Part shown: positions 23,237-36,490 of the stretch, in pieces
How the letters are laid out: each line of letters opens with the position of its first letter
Numbering within the stretch: position 1 is the stretch's first letter
DNA from: Hygrocybe punicea
Taxonomy: Eukaryota > Basidiomycota > Agaricomycetes > Agaricales > Hygrophoraceae
Direction: 5' to 3'
Length of the DNA stretch: 64,000 nucleotides
Assembly (NCBI GenBank): GCA_963556145.1
Contig: OY744465.1
Coordinates: 5,828,001-5,892,000, forward strand
Translations under genes and position numbers: made by a program
The notes under the pieces: model-generated
Seen by the model: only the letters and a program-made list of their open reading frames with translations
What the model was told of the DNA's origin: nothing
Database searches by the model: none

Positions 23237-23792
23237 TGTTAGAGGCGTGCAACTCCGGAAGGATCGGAGTTCTTCGGAGGAGCGGAGACGTCAACTCTTG
23301 AAGTAGGTTCACTACTTCCTTAAGTCGTATTGAGAAGACGTGGACGGAGCGGGGTTAGTCCGGAGTTCCGGACTAAGTACTAAGATAACTAATGAGCTTA
23401 AGGGAAAGCCTTAAGTTTGAGAGTGGGTAAGAAATAAGGAACTCAAGTTAATTTTCTGAACGGAGTTACAGGACATTGTAGTTCTAGTTTATATACTTGG
23501 TAGACTAATTGTCATGTCCTTGGAGACGTGAAGACAATATGAACTCCGGAAAGAGGACCGGAGTTCGGAAGAAAATAAAAGGGATAAAAGGTTGCTATGT
23601 ACGGTGACAAGTAAACAAAGGGGAGGAAGAGAAAAGGAGGTCGGAGTAAACGGAGATGGGGAAGAATAGTAATTAACAAGAGAAGAACAATAACGTACGC
23701 GAGAAGATAAGATAAGATAAGATAAGATAAGTCGGCGGAAAAGTCCGGAGCGGAGTTCGTCGGAATCCGGCGGAGCTGCATGGGATATGACA
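23237..23792. mobile_element. 556-bp solo LTR
   Basis: Begins TGTTAGAGG and ends GATATGACA, with a perfect 5-bp duplication CTAGT (23232-23236 and 23793-23797). The interior repeats short ACTCCGG/CCGGAGT motifs and has a pentanucleotide AAGAT array at 23705-23730. No coding sequence. It differs from the LTRs at 7950 and 18746, so at least three LTR families are represented in the window. Confidence 0.75.
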
Positions 23793-24644
23793 CTAGTGCA
23801 TAAAAGGAAATGGGAATATCTAATCTATAGATAACAGGTTGGCCATTATCTTGGTGGAGAGGAGTGTTGGTTGGGATAAGTCAACAGCTGAACACTGAAC
23901 CAAATGCCGGACAACAGCTATTTAGATGAAGCTGCCTAATTAATAAGAGGTTAGGGGGCCTGGTCATGTTACTAATTAGTAAGCTTGATTGTGCCCCTCA
24001 GGTGAGGTTGTCTAGATAGTACGCACCGGCATCTGTGCTATATCATCTTCCTCATGGTCAATCGTTGATGTATGTATGCTGTCGCCAGTAGATTCTATAT
24101 CCATTTGCGCCTCTGGTTCAGGGGCTACCAGCAAATCATCTGCAGTGTGAATCATGGGTGTTTCGGTGATACGCTACACCATGAGCACAGCTCAGGGCTA
24201 GCTCAGGGTTCGAAGTTCCCACCCTTTGGTAATCGTCGGAAGTGGCTGGATCTGAACCTTTTATGGCGTTTACTGTCTTAGTGATTCTGGAAGGCGTTCT
24301 GGAAGCCTTTGACGTGGAGGTTGCTCAAACCCGAAGTGATGGATCCGAGAGGGTTCTGCTAGACCAATTTTTAATACAAAATTTCAGCACCATTTCAAGC
24401 CTAGTTTAGCAGGCACATTCAAACAGTCCCTGCGAACCCTCGACAAACCTTTGACTGATGGTCCCTGAGGCCTGAGGCTTCACCACAGATTGATAGGCAG
24501 TAAACCCTGGCTTGGCTATAACATACGAAAAGCGCTGTATTGCAAAATACTGGAATATACAATAGGCCATTAAATGAATGTAAAAACGACTGTATGAAAG
24601 AGAGCGACAACATGATATCACGACAGCAACATAGTCGTGCAGAA
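23793..24644 (-). other. Mostly non-coding stretch with one possible 3' exon (24012-24180)
   Basis: On minus, a frame ending at a TAG at 24012-24014 reads TETPMIHTADDLLVAPEPEA and continues acidic to the stop, with a plausible AG acceptor upstream near 24180. It looks coding in composition but I cannot join it to an upstream exon with confidence and do not recognise it. The rest (24300-24644) shows nothing. Confidence 0.3.
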
Positions 24645-27600
24645 TCACCACATCAGAGCCTTTTCAATCTTTTGTTGCCAGACAACCGACGGAGTTGTGG
24701 TAGTTTGTTTCCCCTGCTTGTGTCCAGGATACTTCTTGAGGTCGTCTTGGAAAGCTAGCGTAAAAATCCTTTCATTAATAACAAGGGTTAATACTCGTAA
24801 CGAGACACGCAAATAAAGAAACTCACGCTGTCCACTCGATATTCTCATCTTCCACCGTTGGCGCACTTGCCTGAATTTTCAGACGGGCTTCTTGTAATAA
24901 GTCATCGACAAACATCCAAAATTTCCCCGGACCATAGCTTCATTCGTCCACAGGAACCCAATCTTGATTTCCATCTGCTTCAGGGCCTTCTCCTGAGCCA
25001 CCGTTTGTCGCATGGGCAATTCCACCGAAATCGTGGTCATCGAGAGTGCTGAAATCAAAATCACCTCCTTGGCCACCATCACTTCTGTCTTCGTCGACAT
25101 TACCAGGGCGGTGACTAGATGTGGAGCTAGGACCATTGGGTGTGGGCCTGCCACTGCCAAACTTGGTTTCGAAGTGGACATAACAGCCTCTCTAGAATCA
25201 AACATGATGAAAAGTAGAGCGATGAGTTCATGAAGCATACCAAATATGATATACGTGCCCAGTGGAGCGCCGTTACTTCCATTCCAGGTGGGGTCAGTGC
25301 TTTTGATAACGCGCCAATATGCTGCGGCCTCTTGTCTTTTCCATTTTTAAGTTTGGTGGCAGTAGAGAATGCAATCTCATTTTAGCATTAGCACAGTTAA
25401 AACGAATGTGATGCACAATGAGGCATACCTTTTGCTTGATCGAGCTGCGTAAATTAGTCAGTAGTTCTTTCACGAGTGTCAACAGTATTTGAGCTAGTTC
25501 AGGGTCTTCGAGAGCTTCAGAGGGTACTTTGAAGATGCCAGGGTCATCGCGGATCAAATCCTACCATAGATACGAATAAGAAGTCTTGGAACGAAAGTAT
25601 GTGATCATGCTTACAAGAATATGCTCCGCAAGATCAGTAACATATGCTGTTAAGTTGGGGGAGAGAAGACAAGCGAGAAGCCGATCTTGCAGATATTTCT
25701 GTGACAGAAGGTCGGCACCACTAGCCAATATCCACGACAAATAAATGATACCCGGAATTCCAGGGACTTTAGCAAGTCCTTTGTCTTTTCATCTTTCTCA
25801 TTCTGCTGATGACCCATCATGTAGGCCATGATATCGATGAGCATGAGTTTCGAATCTGAGTGCTTTGGTAGAGAATAATCAGGTATAGTGGTAGAGTAAA
25901 ACAATGATACACACTTGATAAAATGCGTCGAGAGAGTTTTCCTCTAGGTTGTATCTTAGACATTGTTTCCTAGCATGTACCTTGAACCGCTTCCGCTCTC
26001 TTTCATCACCAAGGTCAGCCTCAGCGCCACGGCGTCTAATTGGGCCAGGGGAAAATATTGCTGTAGGTATAGGCGACGGAAGAGAAGATTGCATCCCAGA
26101 TCTACTAGTTTGCCTTGGAGCCGGTGTTTGAAAGCTTGATTCAAAAACATCTGAAGCCGGTGGTATATGTGCAGGATCAGCTAATCTGGTGGTCCTTGGA
26201 GGGTCAGGTAGTCCATGAGACACTGGTGCTGGACGTGCTGCATCTCTAGAGGTATGATAACGCAACAAGAGGTTGTTCATCACGATGCATTGAAAAAAAA
26301 GTGGAATGAGTGTAAAACAAGTGTTTGTTTGTTTGTGTTTGCGATTTGAATTAAACATGAAAAATTAAACATGAAAAATTAATGAGAATAATTTGAGAGT
26401 ACAACTGTCCGAGATGATATGATTGTCTGAATCAGCACCGTCGTCAACATCGAATAAAGTTTCTATTGAAGGCAAATCGCCTCCACTCATCATCTCTTCG
26501 CGATCTCTCTTCGAGGGGATTGGCACCTCTCACGCAAAGATGCTGAAGCCATCGCAACCGAACCACTAGTTGTCGAGTTGTCAAGAGACAGTCGGTCCAA
26601 CAACGAACCTCCTCGTCGTAGGGTGGTCGGATGATCGTGATTGTGACTAGAGCGTGGTAACTCTTTGTCTACGCCCCGATTTACTGCACGGCCACCGCCC
26701 GACATCATGTCAACCACTACTTCCGTATGTATCGCGTCTGATCTTGATTGAGTGGCGGGTCCAAACCGACGGGCTCGGCTGGGCTTGGAAGTTCGGGAGG
26801 GAACACCATCGTGGGACGGCGTAAGGGCTTGGGCACCAGGAAAACGGTCAGAATAGGCATCTGAAGCGGGAATAGGACTGGGATTCCTTGGTCTCCCTTG
26901 TTCCATCCAGCCTGCGCTGGGGCGTCCTGCACTGAGGGCATGAGGCCGACCACGATGATCAGTTTGATGAGGCACATCCTCAGCGTACCCCTCGTGATCA
27001 CGGCGCAATGAGGGGTATCGATCATCAAATCCCTCGCCGAGACGACTCTCGAGGCCAACCACAACGTTGTTGATACGTTGGTCTGCAACTCTCTCCTTGT
27101 CCCGATCTGTCAGAGAAACCTGACGCCTGTGAATGGAATCACCATCCATGTTGGCTTGGCGGGAAGCATTTTCATACTGATTTTGCTGGCGGGTATTGTC
27201 ATGCTGCCGACCTGCTGGGCGAGGCATTGTTCCAAAAGAGGCATCCCAAACTGGTGATACGCTGGGTGGTTCCTGAGGAGGTGGAAAAGGTGATGCAGGT
27301 TGATAAACGTTCTCCCCACTAAAACTGGGGCGAATAGCAGGAGCACCGGGTGAAGACTGACTAGGAATCCAACGATGTAGCAAGTCTGTTTTTTTCTTGA
27401 CTAGGTTGTTCGAAACGAGGCTGCTAGATACATTCGTCAATGAGTCATAAAACAATTTCAAAGCAGACTTACAGGTTCTACATCGGTACGAATCGAGTCT
27501 CGTCGAGGACGAGCTGGTGTCGGGTTGGTCTGGTATGTGTTCAAGGGAGTCGGGGGACGGCCTTCGAAGCCCTAAGCAAATATGTGAATGGATTGATTAT

Positions 27601-30345
27601 CCGAACACAAACAGAACCAACCGCGTGAGCATTTCCTCCTCCACCAACACCAGCACCCCCTCCTCTTCGGTGTTGACCAGAAGCGGCAACAGGAGGGCGA
27701 CAGCTATATACTGGCGATACACCCCTGGCCCTAAATTGCGTCTACAAATTATGTTTCAGGAGATGCACAAACCGAATGTTCATACGACTCTCTGGATCGA
27801 GTGTCGATGCGAGGTACTCTATTCTGGAAGGGCTCCGAATTCCCGGCGCCTGGTGGAATGTACCGATTATCCCTAAACGCCGGGGATGACTGGGGACCAG
27901 TTCCAGTGTGATGAGCTTTTCTGTTTCTGACAGGAGTATTGTTAGTTCCAAGGGCCTTTGGCTGGGGATTGGGAGGAAAGTGTCGAAAAAATTCCGTGTG
28001 CCGGGTCAAATTCAAGAATGACTCTCGTTGAGATTGTCATATGGCCTCAATGACTGTCACACAGCCGAAAAAGTTGGAAGCCATACCTGATTCCCATCTA
28101 CATCTTGCGGAAGTAATTCGCGCCTACCCGAAGAGTCGTCTACACTCTGGTGTTCTGGTCTCCACGCCAGAGCATCCTCTCTCGCTGTCCCGCCGTCAGA
28201 TCGTGGTAATCTTTCCTGTGCATCACGATGCTGCTCCCATCTCTCACTATTTCCCAGGTGCGGTGTTGATCGATCTTGTAATCTGTAGGCTGGACGATCT
28301 TGATTGGGCACGGCGATGGGAAACAGAAGGAGAGACTGGGGGTGGTGGATACAACATGGCTGTCGACGATTTGCTTGACATTGCCCTGGGACCCTTCGGT
28401 AAATCGGTATTGTGCTCTTGATCAGCATACATCCCAGAACCTGCCCGAATGGGCACGTCATTTGATCCGAACGATGTTCTAGACGCAGGGAGAGTATCAA
28501 CATCCATTACATTTTGATCTCTTAATGCTGGAAACTCATTGGGAGTAAACGGCATATCATGTGAATGTCGAGCTCTAGGAGCAGATGTCGTAGAAGGTCC
28601 AGAAGGCAGTCTTGATGCTTGCGAGAGATCCGGATGGTTGGGGTCTCGAGTGCCACCGAGCTGTGGCAGTAAACGTGGGCCGGAGGGGACACTGCCAATG
28701 TAAGTAGGTCGGTGTGAGTTAATACCGCCATCCCTATGACTATTTGGCGCCGTCGTGGCAGGTAACACTTGCTCTGACTGAGGTATCATCGACCTGTCAC
28801 GGAAGCGTTTGCTTTGCAGTGTTAAAGGCTGTCTCTTTCGGGTGCCTGCGCGAAGGGGAATAAACGGCAGAGACGCAGTCAAAGGAAGGCTGAAGTGTAC
28901 GTACGTGACTGTTCCAACTGCGTCGCGGCAGGGAGTGGTGAGACTGAAGCTGACCTCTCAGAATGGGATGCAGCTTAACGAGGGGGACCTGCTGGGGAAG
29001 TTCTGTAATTTGAAATGACATTGGTAGCAAAATCATCTGGCTGCAGTCCCTTCGCAGCATGATCCACACCCTGCTCAGATATTGCCCCGGGAGGCTGATC
29101 CCATTGCCAGAAAGTATCTGTGGCGTAGACGTCATGTTCGTGCGAACGAAGAGATGGTTGAGAAGATTTGTCAAGCTGATCAAAGCGAGTTTTCTGTCTG
29201 GGAGCAGTCGCTGTCGGGGTCGGAACAGACATGATTAGCTGCGAGGTTTGGGGTGGCCGGGATACGCGAAAATGCGGCGGTGGGGATCTGTGTCCTGTTG
29301 CAAGAAAGAGTGGGAAAAAAATACGAAGGGCAAGGAAATGAAAAATAGTGAAAAAAGGTAAATGGAAAAGAACAGATGAATCCAATATGAGCGTCCATGT
29401 GTCGATTCGGGGAAGGAGCCGAGTAAAGGAGAAGGGAATAGAGGACAGCGCAGCTCAACTCCCGAGGCTTCGCGAGACACTGAGGAACAATGCACCCTCC
29501 ACCCCGAGAGGAGCCAAAGCACCAGGCAGATGAGGTGAGGAGAGGGGATGCGGATAACATACTAGGTGACGACGACCAAACAGCGTCATTGCGTGGACCT
29601 TCAAACACAGGGGACTCTGGCTCTGCCACGCCGCCAACCTCCTGTTGATAACTTGTGGACGAAACTGGCCTACGGCGTGAAGCCGCCTCCGAAGGTAGGT
29701 CAAGGGAGGAGTCCCAATGACATTCTGAATGGGATAGACTGCCTTGAGACTCTCTTGGTTGAGCGTCGTTACCTAATGTTTCATGAGGCGACGATTGCCG
29801 ATAAGGTTGATGGCGGTCTTGTCGTTCACGATCACGCAACCAAGATGTCCGAACCGGCTCTAGTTTCGGAGAAGCTGGAGGTGTGTATGAGTTACCAGAA
29901 TATGAGGTATTCTGGAGTTGCCGATCATCGCGACGGTTAGCTTCCTGGCTTGGTTTCTGCGCATTATCTGGTCCTGGACGATAGTGACGATCTTCATATG
30001 AAAGGTTGGCAGATATGACTTGCGACTCGGGCTCAGGTCTACTGAGACGGGAGACAGTAGACGGTTCGGCACCTTTAGTATCTGTGCCGTCAAACAATAG
30101 TTTACCACCAGAACGCGACTCTGGCGGGTGCATTTTGCCTTGATCCTTGTCTCTGGAGAAAGATGACGACTTGACGCTGCTCACGGGAAGGGTCCACGTG
30201 CATTCGTGAGTTCGTGTGTCATAATAATAGACCGCCCGACCCCCACTTCTTCCCAGTCTGGAGGGAGCAGGTCCGTATCGCCAGAGGAAACAGGTTTGGC
30301 ACTGCCGTTGAGCTTTTTCTCTCTACCAGGACGGCCCCGTGACAT
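24645..30345 (-). pseudogene. Multi-exon Ser/Pro-rich gene, probably with an N-terminal WW domain, decayed
   Basis: Reading minus from the ATG at 30345 (MSRGRPGREKKLN), a WW-like sequence follows: LLPPDW, then in another frame GRAVYYYDTRTHECTWTLP. About 10 nt seem to be missing between them, leaving a frameshift. Long disordered exons rich in Ser, Pro, Arg and Asp come next (29560-30184, 28250-28880, 26490-27461, 25950-26240). A helical, better conserved end follows (KYLQDRLLACLLSPNLTAY near 25660, EDPELAQILLTLVKELL near 25480, GKFWMFVDDLLQEARLKI near 24900), ending at 24645. Many GT-AG introns of about 50 nt join in frame. Defects are the WW frameshift, frame changes near 28250, 27360 and 26510, and a TGA at 24940-24942. 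The helical end resembles an expanded agaricomycete family of unknown function. One gene or two fused fragments cannot be settled here. Confidence 0.5.
29296..29560 (-). repeat. Repeat R1, left copy, lying in an intron
   Basis: About 230 bp including GTAAATGGAAAAGAACAGAT, GCGTCCATGTGTCGATTC and GAGGAACAATGCACC. It recurs at 30655-30840. On minus this copy forms an intron that starts GTATGT and ends TTGCAACAG before an exon starting GACACAGA; splicing across it keeps the frame of the WW-type gene. Confidence 0.6.
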
Positions 30346-30654
30346 AGCCGTCGCCTCGATGAGAGAAGGGTGAGAAGGGTGCATGAAAGGGACACTGGCA
30401 ACTACTGGTTTTGGAGGTAGGGCATGAGTAACTTTCGAGGGAGAGCCAGAATGTAACGGAGAATGTTGAGGAGAACCTTTGGAATGGGCTTGCTTGTGTG
30501 GACTAGAGGAAGGTGGCTCTCGACTGGAACGCTGTGGCTTGTGTAAGGTAGCAGATTTTGACGTAGAGAATGAAGCTTTGGAATTGTCGTCTTGAGCGCG
30601 AGTTTGATAGATATAACCTTGGACGTTGTCCTCCTCTGAGTCGTCTGTGTCCTG

Positions 30655-30860
30655 TTGCAAGAAAAAAATAAAAAGGGCAAGGAAATGAAAATAGTGAAAA
30701 AAGGTAAATGGAAAAGAACAGATGAATCCAATATAAGCGTCCATGTGTCGATTCGTGGAAGCGGCCGAGTAAAGGGGAATGGAATAGAGGACAGCGTGGT
30801 TTCACAAGATACTGAGGAACAATGCACCTTCCACCCCGAGAGAAAGATGACGACTTGAGG
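30655..30860 (-). repeat. Repeat R1, right copy
   Basis: Same sequence as at 29296-29560 with small differences. It also ends TTGCAACAG before GACACAGA on minus. It is followed by a short copy of the WW-gene sequence AGAAAGATGACGACTTGA that also occurs near 30155. So a segment including an exon border was duplicated. Confidence 0.6.
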
Positions 30861-30942
30861 CTGCTCCGTCATGTCGAGGTCGGTTGCCTGGCATGTAAAC
30901 CACCTGGTGATAGACGCCCACCATCGCTGCTCGTCAAATTCC

Positions 30943-33900
30943 CTAACTTGAAGGCCCAGCAGTACCAACTTCAAAGGTATGCATCATTGCTGCGAAATCT
31001 TGATTGACTAATGACAATTCTGGCCGTTCTGCTATTTCCGGCCACTTGCGTTTTCGAGATCTGACCGGTTTTGAGCTGGAAGTTTTCTTTTTGGCCTTAT
31101 TGAACGCTGGGGCAGTGGTAGGCGCAGTATTCTCCCCAACAGTGACGTCCGCGTTTAAATCTGTCCCCGCTTGTACTTTTTCACGTACTTGTCTCGCAGC
31201 AGTCTTCCGGAGTTGCTCGACATCAGTAACATAGGGGAATGGCATATGAAGTTCTGGCGGGATGACTGTATTGATGTACTGGTAATTGTGAATTGAAAAC
31301 GAGTTGATTATATATCGATTTGTTGGGGAGTGAGAAACCGTGAGCCGTGTTCTTGTGGTTTCGTGCCGCTCTTGGCGGACCTGTGTCCTCGTGGTCTCAT
31401 TGCACATAGAGGTTGCGCAATCATGCTGGATATTAACGAGACAGAGCGCATCCTACAAAAAAATTATAAGAATTCAAAATATACGAAGAACTTGATCAAT
31501 TGTCGTACCGTTGTTCTCATGATGATTTCAGTTTCGACAGGCTGTAACTCCAGACATGGGAGGTGAAGTAAATGATGAAGGGAAGGCAGGAAGTGATATG
31601 CCTGCACGGCAAGATGGCCAGGGTCATTAGTATTGCTTTCTGGAACCAGAATCTCGTTGACTTTGGCAATGAAGGGCTAGAGACAAGACTTAATTGAATG
31701 TATTTGCGCTCCTAAAAAAACTCACCCTTGTATCTGCTGTACCGCGAAATATTCCACTCTGACCTTTTCGGATGATATTGCCATGTGCTGCTGTGAACGA
31801 GTCTGCCAGAAAAAAAAGTTCATTGTCTGAGGGTTTGTTGCGGTTCTGCAGGTAAACTGCTGAGCATCGCGTCTTCTTCCATTGACAAGGTTTTGGTTGC
31901 TGTCCCTTTTTATGCGAGAGCTTGACTTGTCCTGAGGCATAGGACATTAGTGATGACTGAGAAGCGGATGACTTGCCCACCTGGCTTTTGGACAGCATCG
32001 GCATGGTATCCGAGAAAATGAGCACACTTTGGGTGCTCATCCATGTAGTCGAGAATCGCTCATCCTGCACGAACCCAACGTTTCGCCATCAGATCTTTCC
32101 AGAATCCTCCAAACGCAATGTGTTTGACCCGATCCTGTGAGGCAAATGCCTGACACGTGTCATGACTTGGGGCTTGTCGGTTACTATATATACAGCAAAG
32201 TCGAAAGATGTAATTGAATGCCTCGTAGCGCTCAGTAGAGAATATGATCACGAGCCCGAATCGTTGAATGAATTTGAGGATGTGCAGAAGAAAGTGAAAC
32301 TTCGGTTTGCTGATGAGAATGCTCGGCGCACATTGAGCCGTGATGTTCAGAAAGTCGTCAATCACCCGTGACAAAGTGGCCTGTTCAAGAGAACTCTCAG
32401 CTGCATTTCGTGAATTAGATAGAACTTTGAATGCACCAGATACGCTTCTCGGTCTTCAACTTCTGTATGCCAAAGCAGTACGACAAGCTGCCCAATGATG
32501 GTCCAGGCATCGACAACGGTTTGCGGAACCAGGTTATAAATGAGAAACGGCATAACTTGTGCTAGGCTCTTGAAGTGTTTTCCGATCAGACTTCCCTTAT
32601 ACTGACATATGTATTCAGCGTTCAGATGCGGAGCATGGAGGCCATTGGAATTGACTGAATCAAGTCGCATTTGAAAGTCGCGAAGTGATTTTGACTTCTC
32701 CAACAGAAACATGGTTTGCCCCCAGTAATATTTGACAACGCCAAGTAAAACTGTATGTAGAATCTCCGTTGGGGTATCCAAATGGATGTTAACTCCTGTG
32801 CAATTTGAAAATCAGTAGCAAAGGTTGTAAGGTTGGAATGCACCTCTCATTCGAAGCAATGGGTTGATGGCGTCCACAATAGTCTTGTCTTGAAGCATCT
32901 TCTCAACTTCCTTCTCCAACGCTTCCTGGACTTGAGCCTCCGGCAATTTTTCCTTTCCTTCCTGTCTTTTTCGAAGGCGTTTTCCGAGCTCAAGTAAAGT
33001 GTTTACGATTGCAGTGGTGGCAGAGTCACGTATACCAGTTTCGCTCACCGCATTCTTGACCTTTTCAGTTCCCCCAGATAACTTTGAAAGCTGGAATTGT
33101 TTAAGCGCCTCAGCGGCTGTCTCGGAAGGTGTCCGTAACTCAGCAGACTGAGTAAATCAGCGTTAATTTTTCCAATCAACAACAAAGATGATTTAAGTAC
33201 CTCGAACAAGCTCATGAATCCCTCATCTGATTCCTTGAACTTTTTATTACCCCCCACTTTGCAAGTACGACAGAAGAAATTGCATTTGAGGCCAGCGTGA
33301 CTGCATTCTTCAGCCTGCATGGGATTGTCTCCTGCAAAAAAATAACCATATGGTACAAGGAGCACTTCTTCACGGAGTTTTGCGTCATATGAAATGATGC
33401 CTGATTCGGCCGCTTTTCTGAGGGCAAGTGAGTTCAGAGGAATAATATACATGATTTCCACGTACTCAATTGAATCTTTCATGCCAGTCATGAGCTCCAT
33501 TGGCGTGGCATGTGGGGATGAGGAAACAAATCGGACACAAAACTCCTTTTCAATCATATTTCGGGGAAGGTTTGCATTCGACATATAAATGACATGGTGT
33601 TTATTCCATTGCTTTGAGATGTTGCTGGATACATCGTCCATGAAAATTATCAATGGGACTGAAAACACCATGCGTCCATTAGCATGCTTTCGGAGAGGAT
33701 GGGGCATTTTTGTCGCCCATGCTGAAGAGCTATCTGTACAAATTGTGTCAATTTGTCTTTTGTGTCCACCGAACAATCATCTCCTACCTGTGAACCCACA
33801 AGAGAACTCGCCTGAACTGCTGGTGATCTCCTCAAATGTCCAAGCGAAGTCTGATATCTTTATCACCACTGGTTCATTGTCCACTGCGAAGCCGATCTTC

Positions 33901-35253
33901 ATAATAGCAAGTTTGCATCAATGACCACGAAGACAAGTGTACAGTTTATTCAACTGCGGCAGCGAATACAAAATATGTTGAATTTGAGAAACAAATTTAC
34001 CTCGCATCTTTCCGCCTTGTGACCTAGCGCCACCAGAATTAACTCCTCCAACATGTTTGTATCCGTCGTTCCAGATCCTGGCTTGGCGTAGAGAAAACGT
34101 TGTGGTATAAAATAACCCCCAGTGTTCAATTGAAGAAGTTTGTTGACGAAATATATTTCTCCATCGACACGGACAGTAGGACTGGCGAGCTCAACAGGGA
34201 CTTCAAAGAGCAGCTTATCACCACTGAAGTGATCCACAATGGCCTTGCCGCCATCAATAGGGTAGTCGTACATACATATGCGCGTGAGAGGATTTGAATA
34301 ATCCTATATGAATTTTACCATTAGATCAGCTGGACGAGAAGTTCGCGTTCAAAAATATATACCATCGAGATGGCATTCCCAACTGCGTTGAGATAGAATA
34401 CAGTGCCAGAAGCTGTGATTACTTTCTCAGTTGGGTCCCCGATAAGGTTTTGGATGTGTTTTTGACAGCGTTTGAGACCGCTGAGTGTAGGGACTTTGGG
34501 TGCACCAAGGTCCTTTGCCCATCCCAGGACAGCACATTTTTGCTGCTCAGAAAAACGGAGTCGTGGTGAACTAAATAAGAGGTCTGTCAAAAACAACTAA
34601 AACTAGATTGTTAGTGGACAAATAGCTGGCTCAGAGCTTCGACTCACCTCCTTCGAAGGCCATGGGTATGTCGGCAAATCCAAGCCTTGTTGATGATCTG
34701 AAGTCATGTTAGACAGGATATTGATCAAAATAGATAACATACAACGAGTATGGACTCCCGGAAGGTCAGATTCAGGGTCTTCATCACTTTCTTCATCTTC
34801 CTCAACCTCGACACCTTCCTCGATTTCAATGCCGAGCTCTTCTGCCCTTGACAGGGTAAATAATGGACTATGTGCGCCAGTAACGCTCTGCAACACCTCC
34901 TGAAAATAATCCACCCGCCTATCCAGCCGAAATGTTCAGTTGCCGAGCTCGCTGATGGAAACTGGTGTGTCATCGATGTCCTGAAATTCCAGGTCTTCAG
35001 CTACGCCTTCAGGTATGTCTTCGATGGTGGTCTTTTGGCGTTTGGGGATTGGAGGGGTCTCCGATAGTGGAATGTTCAGCAAGACAGGGTTTGGTCGATA
35101 AGGAAGAGGGTTTGTGACCATTTCCGGTGGTTGTAGGCGTTCAAAGTACCTGTCGACATGTCGTTTATGCTTTTCAGTGCCTTCGTGAGATGACACATGG
35201 CTTGGCTTCATTGTCGGTCGTGTGCCATTCGTTACAGGGCAGACAAGGCACAT
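30943..35253 (-). pseudogene. Plavaka-type (CACTA-like) transposase, decayed
   Basis: Reading minus from 35253, a zinc-binding start (CLVCPVTNG, then SSHEGTEKHKR) is followed by an acidic linker. Then come the conserved parts VPLIIFMDDVSSNISKQWN (33650), HATPMELMTG (33490), CSHAGLKCNFFCRTCKVGG (33280), DTPTEILHTVLLGVVKYYW (32770) and KGSLIGKHFKSLAQVMPF (32570). The 3' part has PKFHFLLHI, FSTERYEAFNYIFRL and NRQAPSHDTCQAF (32090-32300), then HNYQYINTVIP and a lysine-rich tail to 30943. This order is that of the Plavaka transposases abundant in Agaricomycetes. Introns of about 50 nt are visible. Disruptions include a TGA at about 34936 where the frame otherwise continues, and loss of the open frame between 31570 and 32060. 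The N-terminus may start upstream of 35253. I did not find the element's ends. Confidence 0.75.
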
Positions 35254-36424
35254 TACGAGATTGCCAGCAAGACGTTGGAAAACTGAAATTTTCCAATAGA
35301 ATAAGTAGAGTTAAAAGCAACAGAATTAATGTACTCACTTCGCCTGTCCAATTTGTCGGAGCAGGACTGTGACATTGTTGCAATTGTCGACTTGACGAGA
35401 CTCAAGTCGCGTGTACATGTGACTTCGTTGATTCCACCGTTTGTTCTTCAACTCCATGATTCGAAACACATCGATGTCCACCATCACCACCTCTATTGTG
35501 TTCCCAGATCCACTTCAAAAGGCTTCAACCCATTGTGGCCTCCTTCCGTTTTCTGTTTCTGTCAAATTCCTGGGTAGCCTTCCTGCCAGCCTGGCCGAAC
35601 ACACCATTGTATGAGTCTTTTCGTCACAAAATTTGTTGCTTATTCAGTTATTTTGCAGCCATTGCAGATTTCCGTATCAGTTCCCGAAGAATATGGTCAT
35701 TTCACTCTACCTGTCATACACGCCTCAGTCAACAACCCCCAAATTTCGGGCTGTGCTGAACTCATGGAGCTCTTCCAAATTGAAGTACATTTTTTCCACT
35801 GAAGTTTCAATATTGTTTTCACCTTCAGATTTGGGTAGCGTCCCCCCATTACTTTTCTTCCTCTTGACGCAACCTTCAATCTGCTCTGTACTTCCAGCTG
35901 GGCCACACTCTCGGTTGCAATTGAAGAATGGCTCATCGGTGTTGTTGTCGATCGAGACTCGCCTGAGTGGCTTTGGGGTTCTGAAGCATTTTGGATGAGC
36001 TTTACAGCTGCGCATCCATCATTCCCGTTCGGTGACTGGCGAAAGTGGAATCCGAAGATTGCGATCAAAGGTCAATTTATACAGTCATGGATGGAGCGGG
36101 CTCACTCCAATGTTGATGATGGCCTCTATGATGACAACGACGACGATGAACCTGTATTTTCTGCTGTTGAGGAGCAGCGCATTCTTGCTGGGATCTGGGC
36201 TAAATTTCAACACTTGTTGGCGACTCTGTAAGCCATTACAAACATCCTTTTTTTTGTTTATATCTTTTGATAGCACTTTATACGGGGTGTGTTAAAGTAC
36301 GTAGTGTTTGTAGAGTACAATATACCATATACCATGATTCATGTCGCATGTCGCAAAGCCATGGATGAAAATATTGTATATTTATTCGGTTGATTTCCCG
36401 ACACTATTTTATTCTTCCGGTGTG
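35254..36424 (+). other. Possible small plus-strand coding fragment (35995-36231) in otherwise unassigned sequence
   Basis: The frame at 35995-36231 (78 residues) has protein-like composition (FPFGDWRKWNPKIAIKGQF, an acidic DDNDDDEPVFSA run, AGIWAKFQHLL). On the opposite strand at 35725-36015 another frame also looks plausible (RVSIDNNTDEPFFNCNREC). I cannot decide which, if either, is real, and recognise neither. Confidence 0.25.
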
Positions 36425-36490
36425 CTGGAAAAACCTTAGCACGAACCCTGGAAAAACCTTGGTGTGAGCCCTGGAAAAACCTTCGCATTC
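36425..36490. repeat. Three-unit 23-bp tandem repeat
   Basis: CTGGAAAAACCTT recurs at 36425, 36448 and 36471, each followed by a diverged 10-nt tail. Confidence 0.7.

Noticed and set aside
36425..36490. Possible CRISPR-like repeat
   Set aside because: Only three 23-bp units directly abutting, no spacers, and the window is eukaryotic.
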